The notes below the pieces were generated by a model. That model saw only the letters and a program-made list of their open reading frames with translations. It ran no database searches and was not told the origin of the DNA. Made by a program: the position numbers and the translations under genes. Positions 1-6,417 of a stretch of 11,090 nt of DNA are shown here, in pieces. The first letter of the stretch is position 1; each line of letters starts with the position of its first letter. The stretch is from CAYYMD01 sp964480425 (GTDB lineage: Bacteria; Planctomycetota; Phycisphaerae; SM23-33). The DNA is taken from the NCBI GenBank assembly GCA_964480425.1, contig CAYZPY010000083.1:1-11090 (forward strand), given 5' to 3'.

Positions 1-76
1 GCGCGCCGCCGCCGATTGCCACCTCGCCGACCATCACCGGACGGGTGTCGCGCCTATTGATTGTGGGATATTTCAT
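1..76 (-). CDS. ispG: IspG (GcpE), 4-hydroxy-3-methylbut-2-enyl diphosphate synthase, N-terminal fragment
   Basis: Only the first 25 codons are in the window; the gene runs off the left edge. The fragment reads MKYPTINRRDTRPVMVGEV and then AIGGGA. This matches the IspG start, where an R-x-T-R/K stretch is followed by V-MVG-V-IGG and, beyond the edge, the usual start of the TIM barrel. IspG is the iron-sulfur enzyme that makes HMBPP from methylerythritol cyclodiphosphate in the MEP isoprenoid pathway. The ATG at 76-74 was chosen because it gives the expected family N-terminus. No convincing Shine-Dalgarno sits at normal spacing (an AGG is about 13 bases upstream). It lies downstream of the small gene at 173-388, with an intrinsic terminator between them, so it probably has its own promoter. 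The identification rests on a short stretch. Confidence 0.85.
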   Translation of the reverse strand, partial: MKYPTINRRDTRPVMVGEVAIGGGA

Positions 77-101
77 TACGCCATCATACCTGCGTTGCGC
101 T

Positions 102-131
102 GCAAATAAAAGAGACCGCAAAAAGCGGCCT
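102..131 (-). terminator. Rho-independent terminator of the small gene 173-388
   Basis: Read on the minus strand, AGGCCGC pairs with GCGGTCT (7 bp, one G-U) around a TTTTT loop, and CTTTTATTT follows. It begins 41 bases after the small gene's stop and ends 25 bases before the ispG start, so it should separate the two transcripts. Confidence 0.6.
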
Positions 132-172
132 GGTCGCCCCGTAAGGCGGCGTTTGATCCGGTCGGGGAACGG

Positions 173-388
173 TCAGGCCCCCACCAGTTTGCGAGCGTGA
201 CGTCGGAAAGACAGCACCAGGTTCTTGGCGGATGCGTCCCTGCCCGAGGCGCACAATCGCGGCGAACGGGCAATGTGAAGATGGCGCAGGTACTCGTTGA
301 GGTCTTCCTGGTCGAACTGCGCGAGAAATTCCGGACGGGCCGAGGTGTTAATGGCGAGTATCTGATCGATTGTCTGTCGCTTTGTCAT
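173..388 (-). CDS. Conserved small protein of unknown function, 71 aa
   Basis: This is a small soluble protein with no signal peptide or membrane segment. The first 45 residues (MTKRQTIDQILAINTSARPE, then FLAQFDQEDL and NEYLRHLHIARSPR) look like a compact helical module. The last 25 residues are basic (RR, RK). I recall similar short proteins with an EFL-x2-F-x3-L-x2-YL-x2-L pattern from planctomycete genomes, but I know no function. The gene looks real: AAGGA lies 8 bases upstream of the ATG (397-401 on the plus strand), the composition is protein-like, and an intrinsic terminator follows the stop. It precedes ispG on the same strand and diverges from the methyltransferase operon. The LCASGRDASAKN segment (45-56) is less ordered. 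No function is proposed. Confidence 0.7.
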   Translation of the reverse strand: MTKRQTIDQILAINTSARPEFLAQFDQEDLNEYLRHLHIARSPRLCASGRDASAKNLVLSFRRHARKLVGA

Positions 389-579
389 TTTTACGGTCCT
401 TGCACACGTTTAACAAAAAATTCCAAACCGGGTGAAATTCTCTGGATTTTATCGGTTCGGGGGGTGTTATAACTTTAGAGGCACCGGATTCGGTTGGATT
501 AAGAATTTCTGGAGAAACGGCCGAAATAACTATATACTGGTTACTCCCTCAAGGAAGGCACAGCATACCGGAATAAGGC
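389..579. promoter_or_regulatory. Divergent intergenic region between the small gene and the methyltransferase operon
   Basis: These 191 bases are clearly more AT-rich than the flanking genes and contain no convincing ORF. They must carry promoters for both directions. For the plus strand, the best sigma-70-like candidate is TGGAGA (510-515), a 17-base spacer and TATACT (533-538). This would start transcription near 545, about 35 bases before the methyltransferase ATG. A second AT-rich box, TTATAA at 467-472, has no good partner. For the minus strand I see no box pair worth naming. No operator-like inverted repeat was found. Confidence 0.4.
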
Positions 580-1479
580 ATGGATATTAAAACATCAGAC
601 GTAGATTTCGAGTGCCATGGCGCGGTGAGAAGATTTTTCAAGCAGGCGATGGTAAATCCCCTGGCGAACTATCTTCCGACCAGGTTCCTAAGGGGTCTGC
701 TGCGCTTCGGCAAGAGCGAGCTGGCCTCCGCCAACTGGACCGACCCGGGCGGGTGGAAGAGCATGATCATCAGCTACACCGGAAAGACCAGACAGGTCGC
801 CGATCGGATTCTTCTTGCCGGGGGGACCCTGCACATGGCGCTGCGCAATCGCAGGCGACTGGCCGGGAGGGTCATATCCGAGCTGATTGACTCCTGCCCG
901 AGCAAAAAGCCGCACCTGCTTTCGCTCGGCGCCGGTCCGGGGCAGATTATCATCGACGCCATCAAACAGGCCCGTCGTCCCTCCGAAGCGACCATGGTCG
1001 ACCTGAATCCCGAGGCGTCGGACTACGGTAGGGAACTGGCAAGGCGGGAAGGCGTGGAAGACAGCATATATTACATAGTCGGCGACGTCCGCGACGTATC
1101 CGACATGCTCTCCAAGCCGCCCGATATTGTGGTTATGCTGGGCATCTGCGAGTATCTTACGGACATTCAGATAAGCAGCATCGCCGAAACGGTTTCCGGC
1201 GTGATGCCGCCCGGCTCGTCGGTGGTTTTCAACAGTATATCGGAGTCCCACGGCACGGACAGGTTCTTCAGGCGGATATTCGGCCTGCACATGAATTACC
1301 GCTCGCCCCACCAGTTGCAGGAATTGATTTCCAGGGGAGGATTCGGAGATTTCGTCTCGATTCGCGAACCCCTCGGCGTGTACCATGTTATTGTAGGTCA
1401 GCGATCGGACAAAAACAGTCAGCAAGAGTACCTTTCGCAAAATTCCAAAAGCTCAAATGCGAGCGTGATTACCGGGTAA
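580..1479 (+). CDS. Class I SAM-dependent methyltransferase, substrate unknown
   Basis: This is a 299-residue soluble protein. The Rossmann-fold methyltransferase core covers about 85-275. Motif I is LLSLGAGPGQ (113-122), the acidic residue after strand 2 is D141 (VDLNPEA), the GDVRD segment is at 168-172, and DIVVMLGICEYLTD (182-195) occupies the motif IV region. The pattern of an NRRR stretch before the core, G-x-x-E-x-L after motif IV, and a late MNYRSP...LISRGGF resembles Pfam Methyltransf_20; this is from memory, not a search. The N-terminal 80 residues and the Ser/Asn-rich last 25 are outside the core. An in-frame TAA at 574-576 fixes the earliest start at 580, although the Shine-Dalgarno is poor (AAGG only one base before the ATG). 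It heads an operon with a LarA homologue 33 bases downstream. The acceptor could be a small metabolite or lipid; the sequence does not say. Confidence 0.8.
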   Translation: MDIKTSDVDFECHGAVRRFFKQAMVNPLANYLPTRFLRGLLRFGKSELASANWTDPGGWKSMIISYTGKTRQVADRILLAGGTLHMALRNRRRLAGRVISELIDSCPSKKPHLLSLGAGPGQIIIDAIKQARRPSEATMVDLNPEASDYGRELARREGVEDSIYYIVGDVRDVSDMLSKPPDIVVMLGICEYLTDIQISSIAETVSGVMPPGSSVVFNSISESHGTDRFFRRIFGLHMNYRSPHQLQELISRGGFGDFVSIREPLGVYHVIVGQRSDKNSQQEYLSQNSKSSNASVITG

Positions 1480-1496
1480 TTCCACGGACCCGGTAA
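1469..1496 (+). other. Strong intercistronic hairpin between the methyltransferase gene and larA
   Basis: TTACCGGGT (1469-1477) and ACCCGGTAA (1488-1496) form a perfect 9-bp stem with a 10-base loop (AATTCCACGG). The stem contains the end of the methyltransferase gene, including most of its stop codon. No T tract follows, so it is not a standard intrinsic terminator. An RNA-stability, processing or translation-tuning element is more likely. The larA start is 16 bases past the stem. Confidence 0.6.
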
Positions 1497-1512
1497 CAAG
1501 GTTTCCCGCAGC

Positions 1513-2862
1513 ATGGCCGATATATCATTACCCTGGGACAAGGGTGAAATTGCGCTGAACCTGCCGGAGAACTGGACGGCTCAGCAGGTTGCCAGCCCGA
1601 ACCTGCCCGAGGCGCCCCAAGACTGGCGCGAACGGCTGGCGATCGCCTGCGCGCGGAGCGACACGGGCGCCTCGCTTGCGGAACTCGCCGCAGAAGCGGC
1701 AAGGCGCAATCATCGCGTGGCCGTCATCGTCGAAGATATCACGCGTCACAGCCCACTTGCGGAAATAATGGACGTGCTGATGCGGGAAATCCGCCACGCA
1801 GGGGTGAAGGACGAACAGGTCGAGATTATTTTCGCCGTGGGCATGCATCCGCCGATGTCGCCCGAACAGGCGAGCGAAAAGCTCGGCGAATCCTGCACCG
1901 GAGTGAACCGCACGAGCAATCCATGGCAGGACCCGTCGTCCTACAAGCACCTGGGACGAATCAGCAAGACAGAAATCTGGGTTTATCGCGGCGTGGCCGA
2001 GGCGCAATTGAGGATAGTGGTCTCTTCGGTGTCGCCACATCTCCAGGCGGGCTTCAGCGGCGGCTACAAGATGATCTTCCCAGGATGCGCGAACCTCAAG
2101 ACCATACGCGCCCTGCACAAGCTTGGGGTAGGCTCCACGCCCAGACAATTGACGGGCACGGCGCACGGGCGAAATCCCATGCGGTCCACGATAGACGCCG
2201 CAGGCGAACTGCTGGACCGCAACGGCGGGCGGACCTTCACGGTGCAATACCTGCTGGACAGGCATGATCTTCCGGCAGTAATCGCCACCGGTGACGCCAC
2301 GCCCACACAGCGAATGCTCGCCAAACAGTGCGCGCTTGGGTGCGGCGTGGTCATGGACGCTCCGGCCGACGTGCTCATCACCAACGCCTACCCGAGAAAC
2401 ATTGACCTGTGGCAGTCGCTAAAGAGCATTATAAACACGATCTGGGCGGTCAGGCCTAACGGGGCGATTATCTGCACGAGCCCCTGCCCTCTGGGCACGA
2501 ACAATATGGACATCCCTCGCTGGCCCATCAGCGCGATGTGGACCCGCCGGTTCATCCGCCTGCTGGGACACGAGGCGCTGTTTAACGTGCTGACTCGCCT
2601 GGTGCCCTCGCTGGGCGGGGAGGCGGAGTTTTTCGTCCGCATGGCGCTTCAGACAATCCACCGCAACCCGGTGTTCCTCGCCTCGCCCCGATTGGCTAAA
2701 GAGCAGTTAAGCTTGCCGGCGATGAGTATACTGGACCGGCCCGAGCAGGCCGTCGAAGCCGCCGACCAATATCTCGGCCCCGGACAGCAGCGGGTGGTGG
2801 TGTTTCCCAACGGCGGAATTACTTATCCGGTTATAATGTCGCAAAAGACCGAAAAGGAATAA
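1513..2862 (+). CDS. LarA-family (DUF2088) nickel-pincer racemase/epimerase homologue
   Basis: This is a 449-residue cytoplasmic protein of the LarA superfamily, whose members racemise or epimerise 2-hydroxyacids using a nickel-pincer nucleotide. The N-terminal domain has VAVIVEDITRHSP (69-81) and the FAVGMHPPMS loop (107-116). The centre has SPHLQAGFSGGYKMIFPG (174-191), and the C-terminal part has DVLITNAYPRNIDLWQSLK (286-304). Aligned to Lactobacillus plantarum LarA by motif, H112 and H176 match the catalytic His108 and His174, K186 matches the pincer-binding Lys184, and H202 matches the nickel ligand His200. The spacings H176-K186 (10) and K186-H202 (16) are identical. The region after GMHP (NPWQDPSSYKHLG) is unlike typical lactate racemase, so the substrate is open. 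larB, larC and larE, needed to build the cofactor, are not in the window. It is co-transcribed with the flanking genes, and its TAA overlaps the next ATG. Confidence 0.85.
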   Translation: MADISLPWDKGEIALNLPENWTAQQVASPNLPEAPQDWRERLAIACARSDTGASLAELAAEAARRNHRVAVIVEDITRHSPLAEIMDVLMREIRHAGVKDEQVEIIFAVGMHPPMSPEQASEKLGESCTGVNRTSNPWQDPSSYKHLGRISKTEIWVYRGVAEAQLRIVVSSVSPHLQAGFSGGYKMIFPGCANLKTIRALHKLGVGSTPRQLTGTAHGRNPMRSTIDAAGELLDRNGGRTFTVQYLLDRHDLPAVIATGDATPTQRMLAKQCALGCGVVMDAPADVLITNAYPRNIDLWQSLKSIINTIWAVRPNGAIICTSPCPLGTNNMDIPRWPISAMWTRRFIRLLGHEALFNVLTRLVPSLGGEAEFFVRMALQTIHRNPVFLASPRLAKEQLSLPAMSILDRPEQAVEAADQYLGPGQQRVVVFPNGGITYPVIMSQKTEKE

Positions 2863-4115
2863 TGCAGCCTCGCAAACGAAGAAAAATACAGGACCTCCAG
2901 AAGGTTTTGGCGATAAGCCGCTCGATGGTCGCCGCGGAGGATTTGCAGTCGCTGCTTCGGCTGATAATCGACAGGAGTATGGAACTCCTGAACGCGGAGC
3001 GGGCGTCGCTTTTTCTGTACAATTCCGACAGGGACGAACTTGTCAGCCGCATCGCCGCAGGTGTGGGAGAAATCCGCGTACCGGCCGACAAGGGCATCTC
3101 CGGCGCCACCGTCATGACGGGGCGCACCATCAACGTCAACGACGCCTATTCCGACCAGCGGTTCAATCCCGAGGTTGACCGCCGGACGGGCTACCGCACG
3201 CAGAACATCCTGTCGGTTCCCCTAAGCGACCACACGGGTCGCCTGGTAGGCGTTCTTCAGATAATAAACAAGCGCAGCGGAGGGTTTGGTGATTACGACG
3301 AGATGCTGGCCGAGACTCTGGGCGCCCAGGCGGGGGTGGCAATACAACGCGCCAATCTCATAGACCATTTCGTTCAGAAACAGCGGATGGAAAGGTCGCT
3401 TGAGATAGCCCGTGAAATCCAGCAGGGACTGCTGCCCCGCGGTCGGGCGGATATTCGCGGATTCGACGTGGCGGGTGTGTGTGTGCCGGCCGACGAGACC
3501 GGTGGGGACATATACGACTTCCTGGAGCTTCCTTGCGGCAACTGGTTGTTCATGGTCGCCGACGCCACTGGTCATGGAGTGGGTCCGGCGCTTATCGTCG
3601 TTCAGACCCGTGCAATGCTGCGGGCTGTCAGCATGTGCCACGACGCACTTCCGGCGGTGATGCAGACGGCTAACCGTCTGCTTGTAAGGGACCTCGAACA
3701 CACGCGGTTCGTGACGTGTTTTCTGGGCATCCTGTCGCCGGGGTCCTCCCATCTGACTTACGCCTCGGCGGGACACGGGCCTCTGCTGTTTTACAAGCGG
3801 TCCAGGGACGAGTTCACGAAGGTGCCCGCAACTGCGCTTCCACTGGGAGTGGACGAACAGACCGCCTTCGAAACGCTTGAGTATTTCCGGTTCGAACCCG
3901 GCGACTTCGCCGTTATCACAACCGACGGGGTGTTCGAGGCGGAAAATTCCGGCGGGGAGCAGTTCTCCATCGGCCGCGTTATGGACACGCTCAGACAAAG
4001 CAGAGACCTTCCCGCCTCAGAAATGATAAATGGCCTTTGCGCGGCGGTTACGGATTTTGCGGGGTCTTCGGTCCAGGGTGACGATTTGACCGCCTTGGTG
4101 GTTCGCAAGGAATGA
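2862..4115 (+). CDS. GAF domain-containing SpoIIE-type PP2C serine phosphatase
   Basis: This is a 417-residue protein without membrane segments. A GAF sensor domain (about 23-168, ending in GAQAGVAIQRANL) is followed by a helical linker with the RsbU/SpoIIE signature AREIQQGLLP (183-192) and a PP2C-like phosphatase domain (about 200-415). Metal-binding acidic residues are intact: D216 in GGDIYDF, D234 in DATGHG, D355 in TTDG and D407-D408 in GDDLT. It should therefore be an active Mn/Mg phosphatase, typically acting on a phosphorylated STAS anti-anti-sigma protein. No STAS protein, anti-sigma kinase or sigma factor lies in the window. The start overlaps the larA stop (TAATG), so translation is probably coupled, and it ends the operon by converging on folE. 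The GAF ligand cannot be read from sequence. Confidence 0.92.
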   Translation: MQPRKRRKIQDLQKVLAISRSMVAAEDLQSLLRLIIDRSMELLNAERASLFLYNSDRDELVSRIAAGVGEIRVPADKGISGATVMTGRTINVNDAYSDQRFNPEVDRRTGYRTQNILSVPLSDHTGRLVGVLQIINKRSGGFGDYDEMLAETLGAQAGVAIQRANLIDHFVQKQRMERSLEIAREIQQGLLPRGRADIRGFDVAGVCVPADETGGDIYDFLELPCGNWLFMVADATGHGVGPALIVVQTRAMLRAVSMCHDALPAVMQTANRLLVRDLEHTRFVTCFLGILSPGSSHLTYASAGHGPLLFYKRSRDEFTKVPATALPLGVDEQTAFETLEYFRFEPGDFAVITTDGVFEAENSGGEQFSIGRVMDTLRQSRDLPASEMINGLCAAVTDFAGSSVQGDDLTALVVRKE

Positions 4116-4151
4116 CGCCCCGGGCGCCGTTAGTCCGGTAGAGGGCGTTTA
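4115..4151. terminator. Possible bidirectional terminator between the phosphatase gene and folE
   Basis: The 33-base space between the convergent stops has ACGCCC (4115-4120) pairing with GGGCGT (4143-4148) across a 22-base loop, followed on the plus strand by TTATTT. The loop is long and the T tract is broken, so it may be weak. Confidence 0.35.
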
Positions 4152-4727
4152 TTTGCCGGTGAGCAGATTGATCGCTTCGTTGCGGGTGGCGAGATTCGTC
4201 TTGAACAGCCCGCGCATGGCCGACGTCACCATTGTCGCGCCCGGCTTGCGCACGCCGCGTATAGTCATGCAGGTGTGCGTGGCCTCGATTATCACGCCGA
4301 CGCCCCGTGCTTCGAGTTTGTCCATCAGCAGGTCGGCGATCTGGCTTGTCAGCCGCTCCTGGACCTGAGGCCGACGGGCGTAAGACTCTACCACGCGTGC
4401 GAGTTTACTGACACCAACCACCCTTCCACGAGGTAGATAAGCAACGTGCGCCTTGCCCATGAACGGAAGCAGATGATGCTCGCACATCGAGTAGAACGCT
4501 ATTTCGCGCAGGACGACCATTTCGTCGTATTGCTCGTCGAAGTGGACGACAATGTGCTCGGCGGGATCCCGGTACAGGCCACTGAACACCTCGGCGTACA
4601 GGTCCGCCACGCGCCTGGGCGTGTCCTTAAGGCCCTGGCGCCGGGGGTCTTCGCCGATGGCTTTTAATATCTTTCTGACTGCCTCTTCTATGGCATCGAG
4701 GTCGATATTATCGTTTCGGGGGGACAT
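4149..4727 (-). CDS. folE: GTP cyclohydrolase I, type IA
   Basis: FolE converts GTP to 7,8-dihydroneopterin triphosphate, the first step of folate synthesis and also of the queuosine branch. The 192 residues are full length for a bacterial FolE. A helical N-terminus (DLDAIEEAVRKILKAIGEDP) precedes the catalytic core. Zinc ligands are C82 and H85 in SMCEHHLLPF and C153 in HTCMTIRG; H84 and H151 match the catalytic histidines. The GVSKLARVVE and RRPQVQERLT stretches are typical, and the MVTSAMRG segment near 166-173 is present. The ATG at 4727 gives the expected N-terminus but has no Shine-Dalgarno. A near-consensus promoter just upstream predicts a leader of only about 7-9 bases. It follows queG on the same strand after 140 bases and converges on the plus-strand phosphatase gene. 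Confidence 0.97.
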   Translation of the reverse strand: MSPRNDNIDLDAIEEAVRKILKAIGEDPRRQGLKDTPRRVADLYAEVFSGLYRDPAEHIVVHFDEQYDEMVVLREIAFYSMCEHHLLPFMGKAHVAYLPRGRVVGVSKLARVVESYARRPQVQERLTSQIADLLMDKLEARGVGVIIEATHTCMTIRGVRKPGATMVTSAMRGLFKTNLATRNEAINLLTGK

Positions 4728-4867
4728 TCTATTGGTAGATAATCATATTACCCCCGGGCCGAAAGGTCAAAGTTCTTGTAATGTGCAAAACGCCCCGGGG
4801 GGTAAACGCCCGCTGTCCCAAACAAGGCCGCGAAGTACGTATCCGGGCGTGCGGGGCGCCGCCGGGA
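4728..4867. other. queG-folE intergenic region
   Basis: This 140-base spacer holds the folE promoter in its folE-proximal third. The rest is GC-rich (runs of C and G near 4792-4803) and has several short self-complementary stretches. No hairpin followed by a T tract was found, so I cannot name a queG terminator. No ORF, tRNA or recognisable riboswitch was seen. Confidence 0.4.
4742..4770 (-). promoter_or_regulatory. Sigma-70-type promoter of folE
   Basis: On the minus strand, TTGACC (4770-4765), a 17-base spacer and TATGAT (4747-4742) match the consensus at 5 of 6 positions in each box with optimal spacing. Only 14 bases separate the -10 box from the folE ATG, so transcription should start about 7-9 bases before the start codon. 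Confidence 0.65.
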
Positions 4868-5899
4868 TTATTTTTCGGATAACCTCTTAATCGCCCATTC
4901 AACCACGTCCAGATGTTGTCCGAGGCGCCTGGAAAGGGACTTCAACGGTCCGACAAGCGAGGCGTCGTGCGAATTTCCCGCGGCAATTGCGGCGTTGCGC
5001 ATGAACATCTCGTATTTCGCCCTTTTGACGGCGGTTCCACGCACCGCCCGGGCGTACCGGCGACGGTCCCAGGTCAGTATGTCCTTCAGATGCGCATTTT
5101 GCAGCCGCAAGCTTCCCGGCAATGTCGTCAATTCCTCATCGCCGGGGGGAATGTCGCTGTTGTGCGGGCAGACCTCCTGGCACTTGTCGCAGCCGAACAC
5201 CATGTGTCCTATCAACCTGCGATGTTCGGGCCCGATATGCCCGCGATGCTCTACTGTCATATAGGTGATGCACTTTGCGGCGTCAATCAGGCCCGGCGCC
5301 ACGAAGGCGCCGGTTGGGCACGCCCGCATGCACTTATCGCATCCGTTACAGGCGGATTCGATCGGCGAGTCCGTGCGTAAAGGCAGGTTGCAGACTATCT
5401 CGCACAGGAACACGTAACTGCCCACGTCCGGCACGATAAGACAGCCGTTTCGTCCTATCCATCCGATACCCGCCGCCGCAGCGGCGCTGCGCTCGTTCAG
5501 CGGTCCTGTGTCCACGAACGCCCTTGCGGAGAATTGCGGCGCGGCGCGGGATATTTTATCCATAAGTTCGCGACAGCGGGTCTTGAGCACCTTGTGATAA
5601 TCTCGGCCGCGGGCGTAATAAAGGGCTATTCCGTTGCTTTTGCTGTTTCGATGCGGATCGGCGTAACTGACGGCCAGCGATATGACGCTTTTCGCGCCGG
5701 GCACCAGGCGTTTGGGCGAAAAGCGTTTGTGCTCGTTGCGTCTCATGTAGGACATCCCCGCCTCGTACCGGTGATCGAGCCAGTGTCGGAATATGTCGCC
5801 GCCGGGCAGATCGTCGGCGGCTGCCACACCCACGGCCACAAAACCGGACTCGCGGGCGAGCGACTTGATAGTGTCGGTTAATGTGTCGTCGTAAGGCAT
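4868..5899 (-). CDS. queG: Epoxyqueuosine reductase
   Basis: QueG is a cobalamin and iron-sulfur enzyme that reduces epoxyqueuosine to queuosine in tRNA, the last step of that modification. The 343-residue form starting MPYDDTLTDT fits the family's usual size. Visible features are FVDTGPLNERSAAAAAGIGW (128-147), whose D130 matches the conserved catalytic-region aspartate, then the ferredoxin-like CNGCDKCMRACP (184-195) and CDKCQEVCP (237-245) motifs for two 4Fe-4S clusters, and the conserved C210 in AAKC. A C-terminal helical repeat-like region (about 285-340) follows, with VVEWAI near the end. The reading frame stays open to 6151, but that extension would overlap the HIT gene and is not QueG-like, so the ATG at 5899 is preferred. 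Ribosome binding site evidence there is weak. A TATACT box lies 18 bases upstream with no good -35. Confidence 0.95.
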   Translation of the reverse strand: MPYDDTLTDTIKSLARESGFVAVGVAAADDLPGGDIFRHWLDHRYEAGMSYMRRNEHKRFSPKRLVPGAKSVISLAVSYADPHRNSKSNGIALYYARGRDYHKVLKTRCRELMDKISRAAPQFSARAFVDTGPLNERSAAAAAGIGWIGRNGCLIVPDVGSYVFLCEIVCNLPLRTDSPIESACNGCDKCMRACPTGAFVAPGLIDAAKCITYMTVEHRGHIGPEHRRLIGHMVFGCDKCQEVCPHNSDIPPGDEELTTLPGSLRLQNAHLKDILTWDRRRYARAVRGTAVKRAKYEMFMRNAAIAAGNSHDASLVGPLKSLSRRLGQHLDVVEWAIKRLSEK

Positions 5900-5967
5900 A
5901 CCGAAAAACTTTATTCCAGTATATCCGCAACCAGAGGGAATAAAAAACGGGATCGGCCCTGGACGGT

Positions 5968-6384
5968 TCAGGTGAGATTTTCGCGGATCTTCCTCGACAA
6001 TTCCTCGATTCGTCCGGAGGGATAGTTTCCAGCCGGCCAGTTGAAGTGGAACTTGTCGCCGGGATTTCGCGGAATGATGTGGAAGTGAACGTGCTGAACT
6101 ACCTGGTGGGCCACCTGTCCGTTGTTCTGGAGGATGTTTACGCCCTGGCATCCGGTTACCTTCTTAACGGCCTTAACCAGCGCCGGGAGGTGACCCAGCA
6201 TCGCCGCCGCTGCGGTCGGTGTCATCCGGTCGATGGTGACGGCGTGTGTCTTTGGAATCAGCAGCAGATGCCCTTCTGCCAGCGGACCTATGTCCAGGAA
6301 CGCCAGGCAGTTGTCATCTTCGAGTATTTTTGCGGCGGGAATTTCCCCGACGGCGATTTTGCAAAAGATGCAATCGTCGGACAT
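5968..6384 (-). CDS. HIT-family (histidine triad) nucleotide-binding hydrolase
   Basis: This is a 138-residue cytoplasmic protein of full length for the Hint-like branch. It starts MSDDCIFCKI, where C5 and C8 are the usual zinc CxxC. It continues with GEIPAAKILEDD, FLDIGPLAEGHLLLIPK (29-45), and the NNGQVAHQVVQHVHFHIIPR segment (87-106) carrying the triad H98, H100 and H102. Family members hydrolyse nucleoside phosphoramidates or related adenylated compounds; the physiological substrate here is unknown. The start is well supported: GAGGA lies 7 bases upstream of the ATG (plus-strand 6392-6396). It follows rplQ after 33 bases and precedes queG, so it probably rides on the ribosomal transcript. 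Confidence 0.95.
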   Translation of the reverse strand: MSDDCIFCKIAVGEIPAAKILEDDNCLAFLDIGPLAEGHLLLIPKTHAVTIDRMTPTAAAAMLGHLPALVKAVKKVTGCQGVNILQNNGQVAHQVVQHVHFHIIPRNPGDKFHFNWPAGNYPSGRIEELSRKIRENLT

Positions 6385-6417
6385 GTTCTGTTCCTCGATA
6401 TGCGCGTCGGCGTTTGG

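Noticed and set aside
76..85. Tiny M-M-A minicistron overlapping the ispG start as TAATG
   Set aside because: It is three codons long with no ribosome binding site, and is easily explained by chance.
197..472. 91-codon plus-strand frame across the small gene and the divergent region
   Set aside because: It is antisense to a gene with a better ribosome binding site and protein-like sequence, and it runs through the promoter region.
688..1440. 250-codon minus-strand frame opposite the methyltransferase gene
   Set aside because: The methyltransferase motifs are clear on the plus strand; the antisense product shows no domain.
1528..2265. Long minus-strand open frame opposite larA
   Set aside because: larA has intact family motifs across this stretch; the antisense frame has none and reflects GC-rich codon use.
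5942..5959. T6 run after a GGG/CCC pair just downstream of the HIT gene
   Set aside because: The stem is only 3 bp, too weak to call an intrinsic terminator.
5900..6151. 84-codon N-terminal extension of QueG
   Set aside because: It overlaps the HIT gene in another frame, is not QueG-like, and the ATG at 5899 gives the normal family length.
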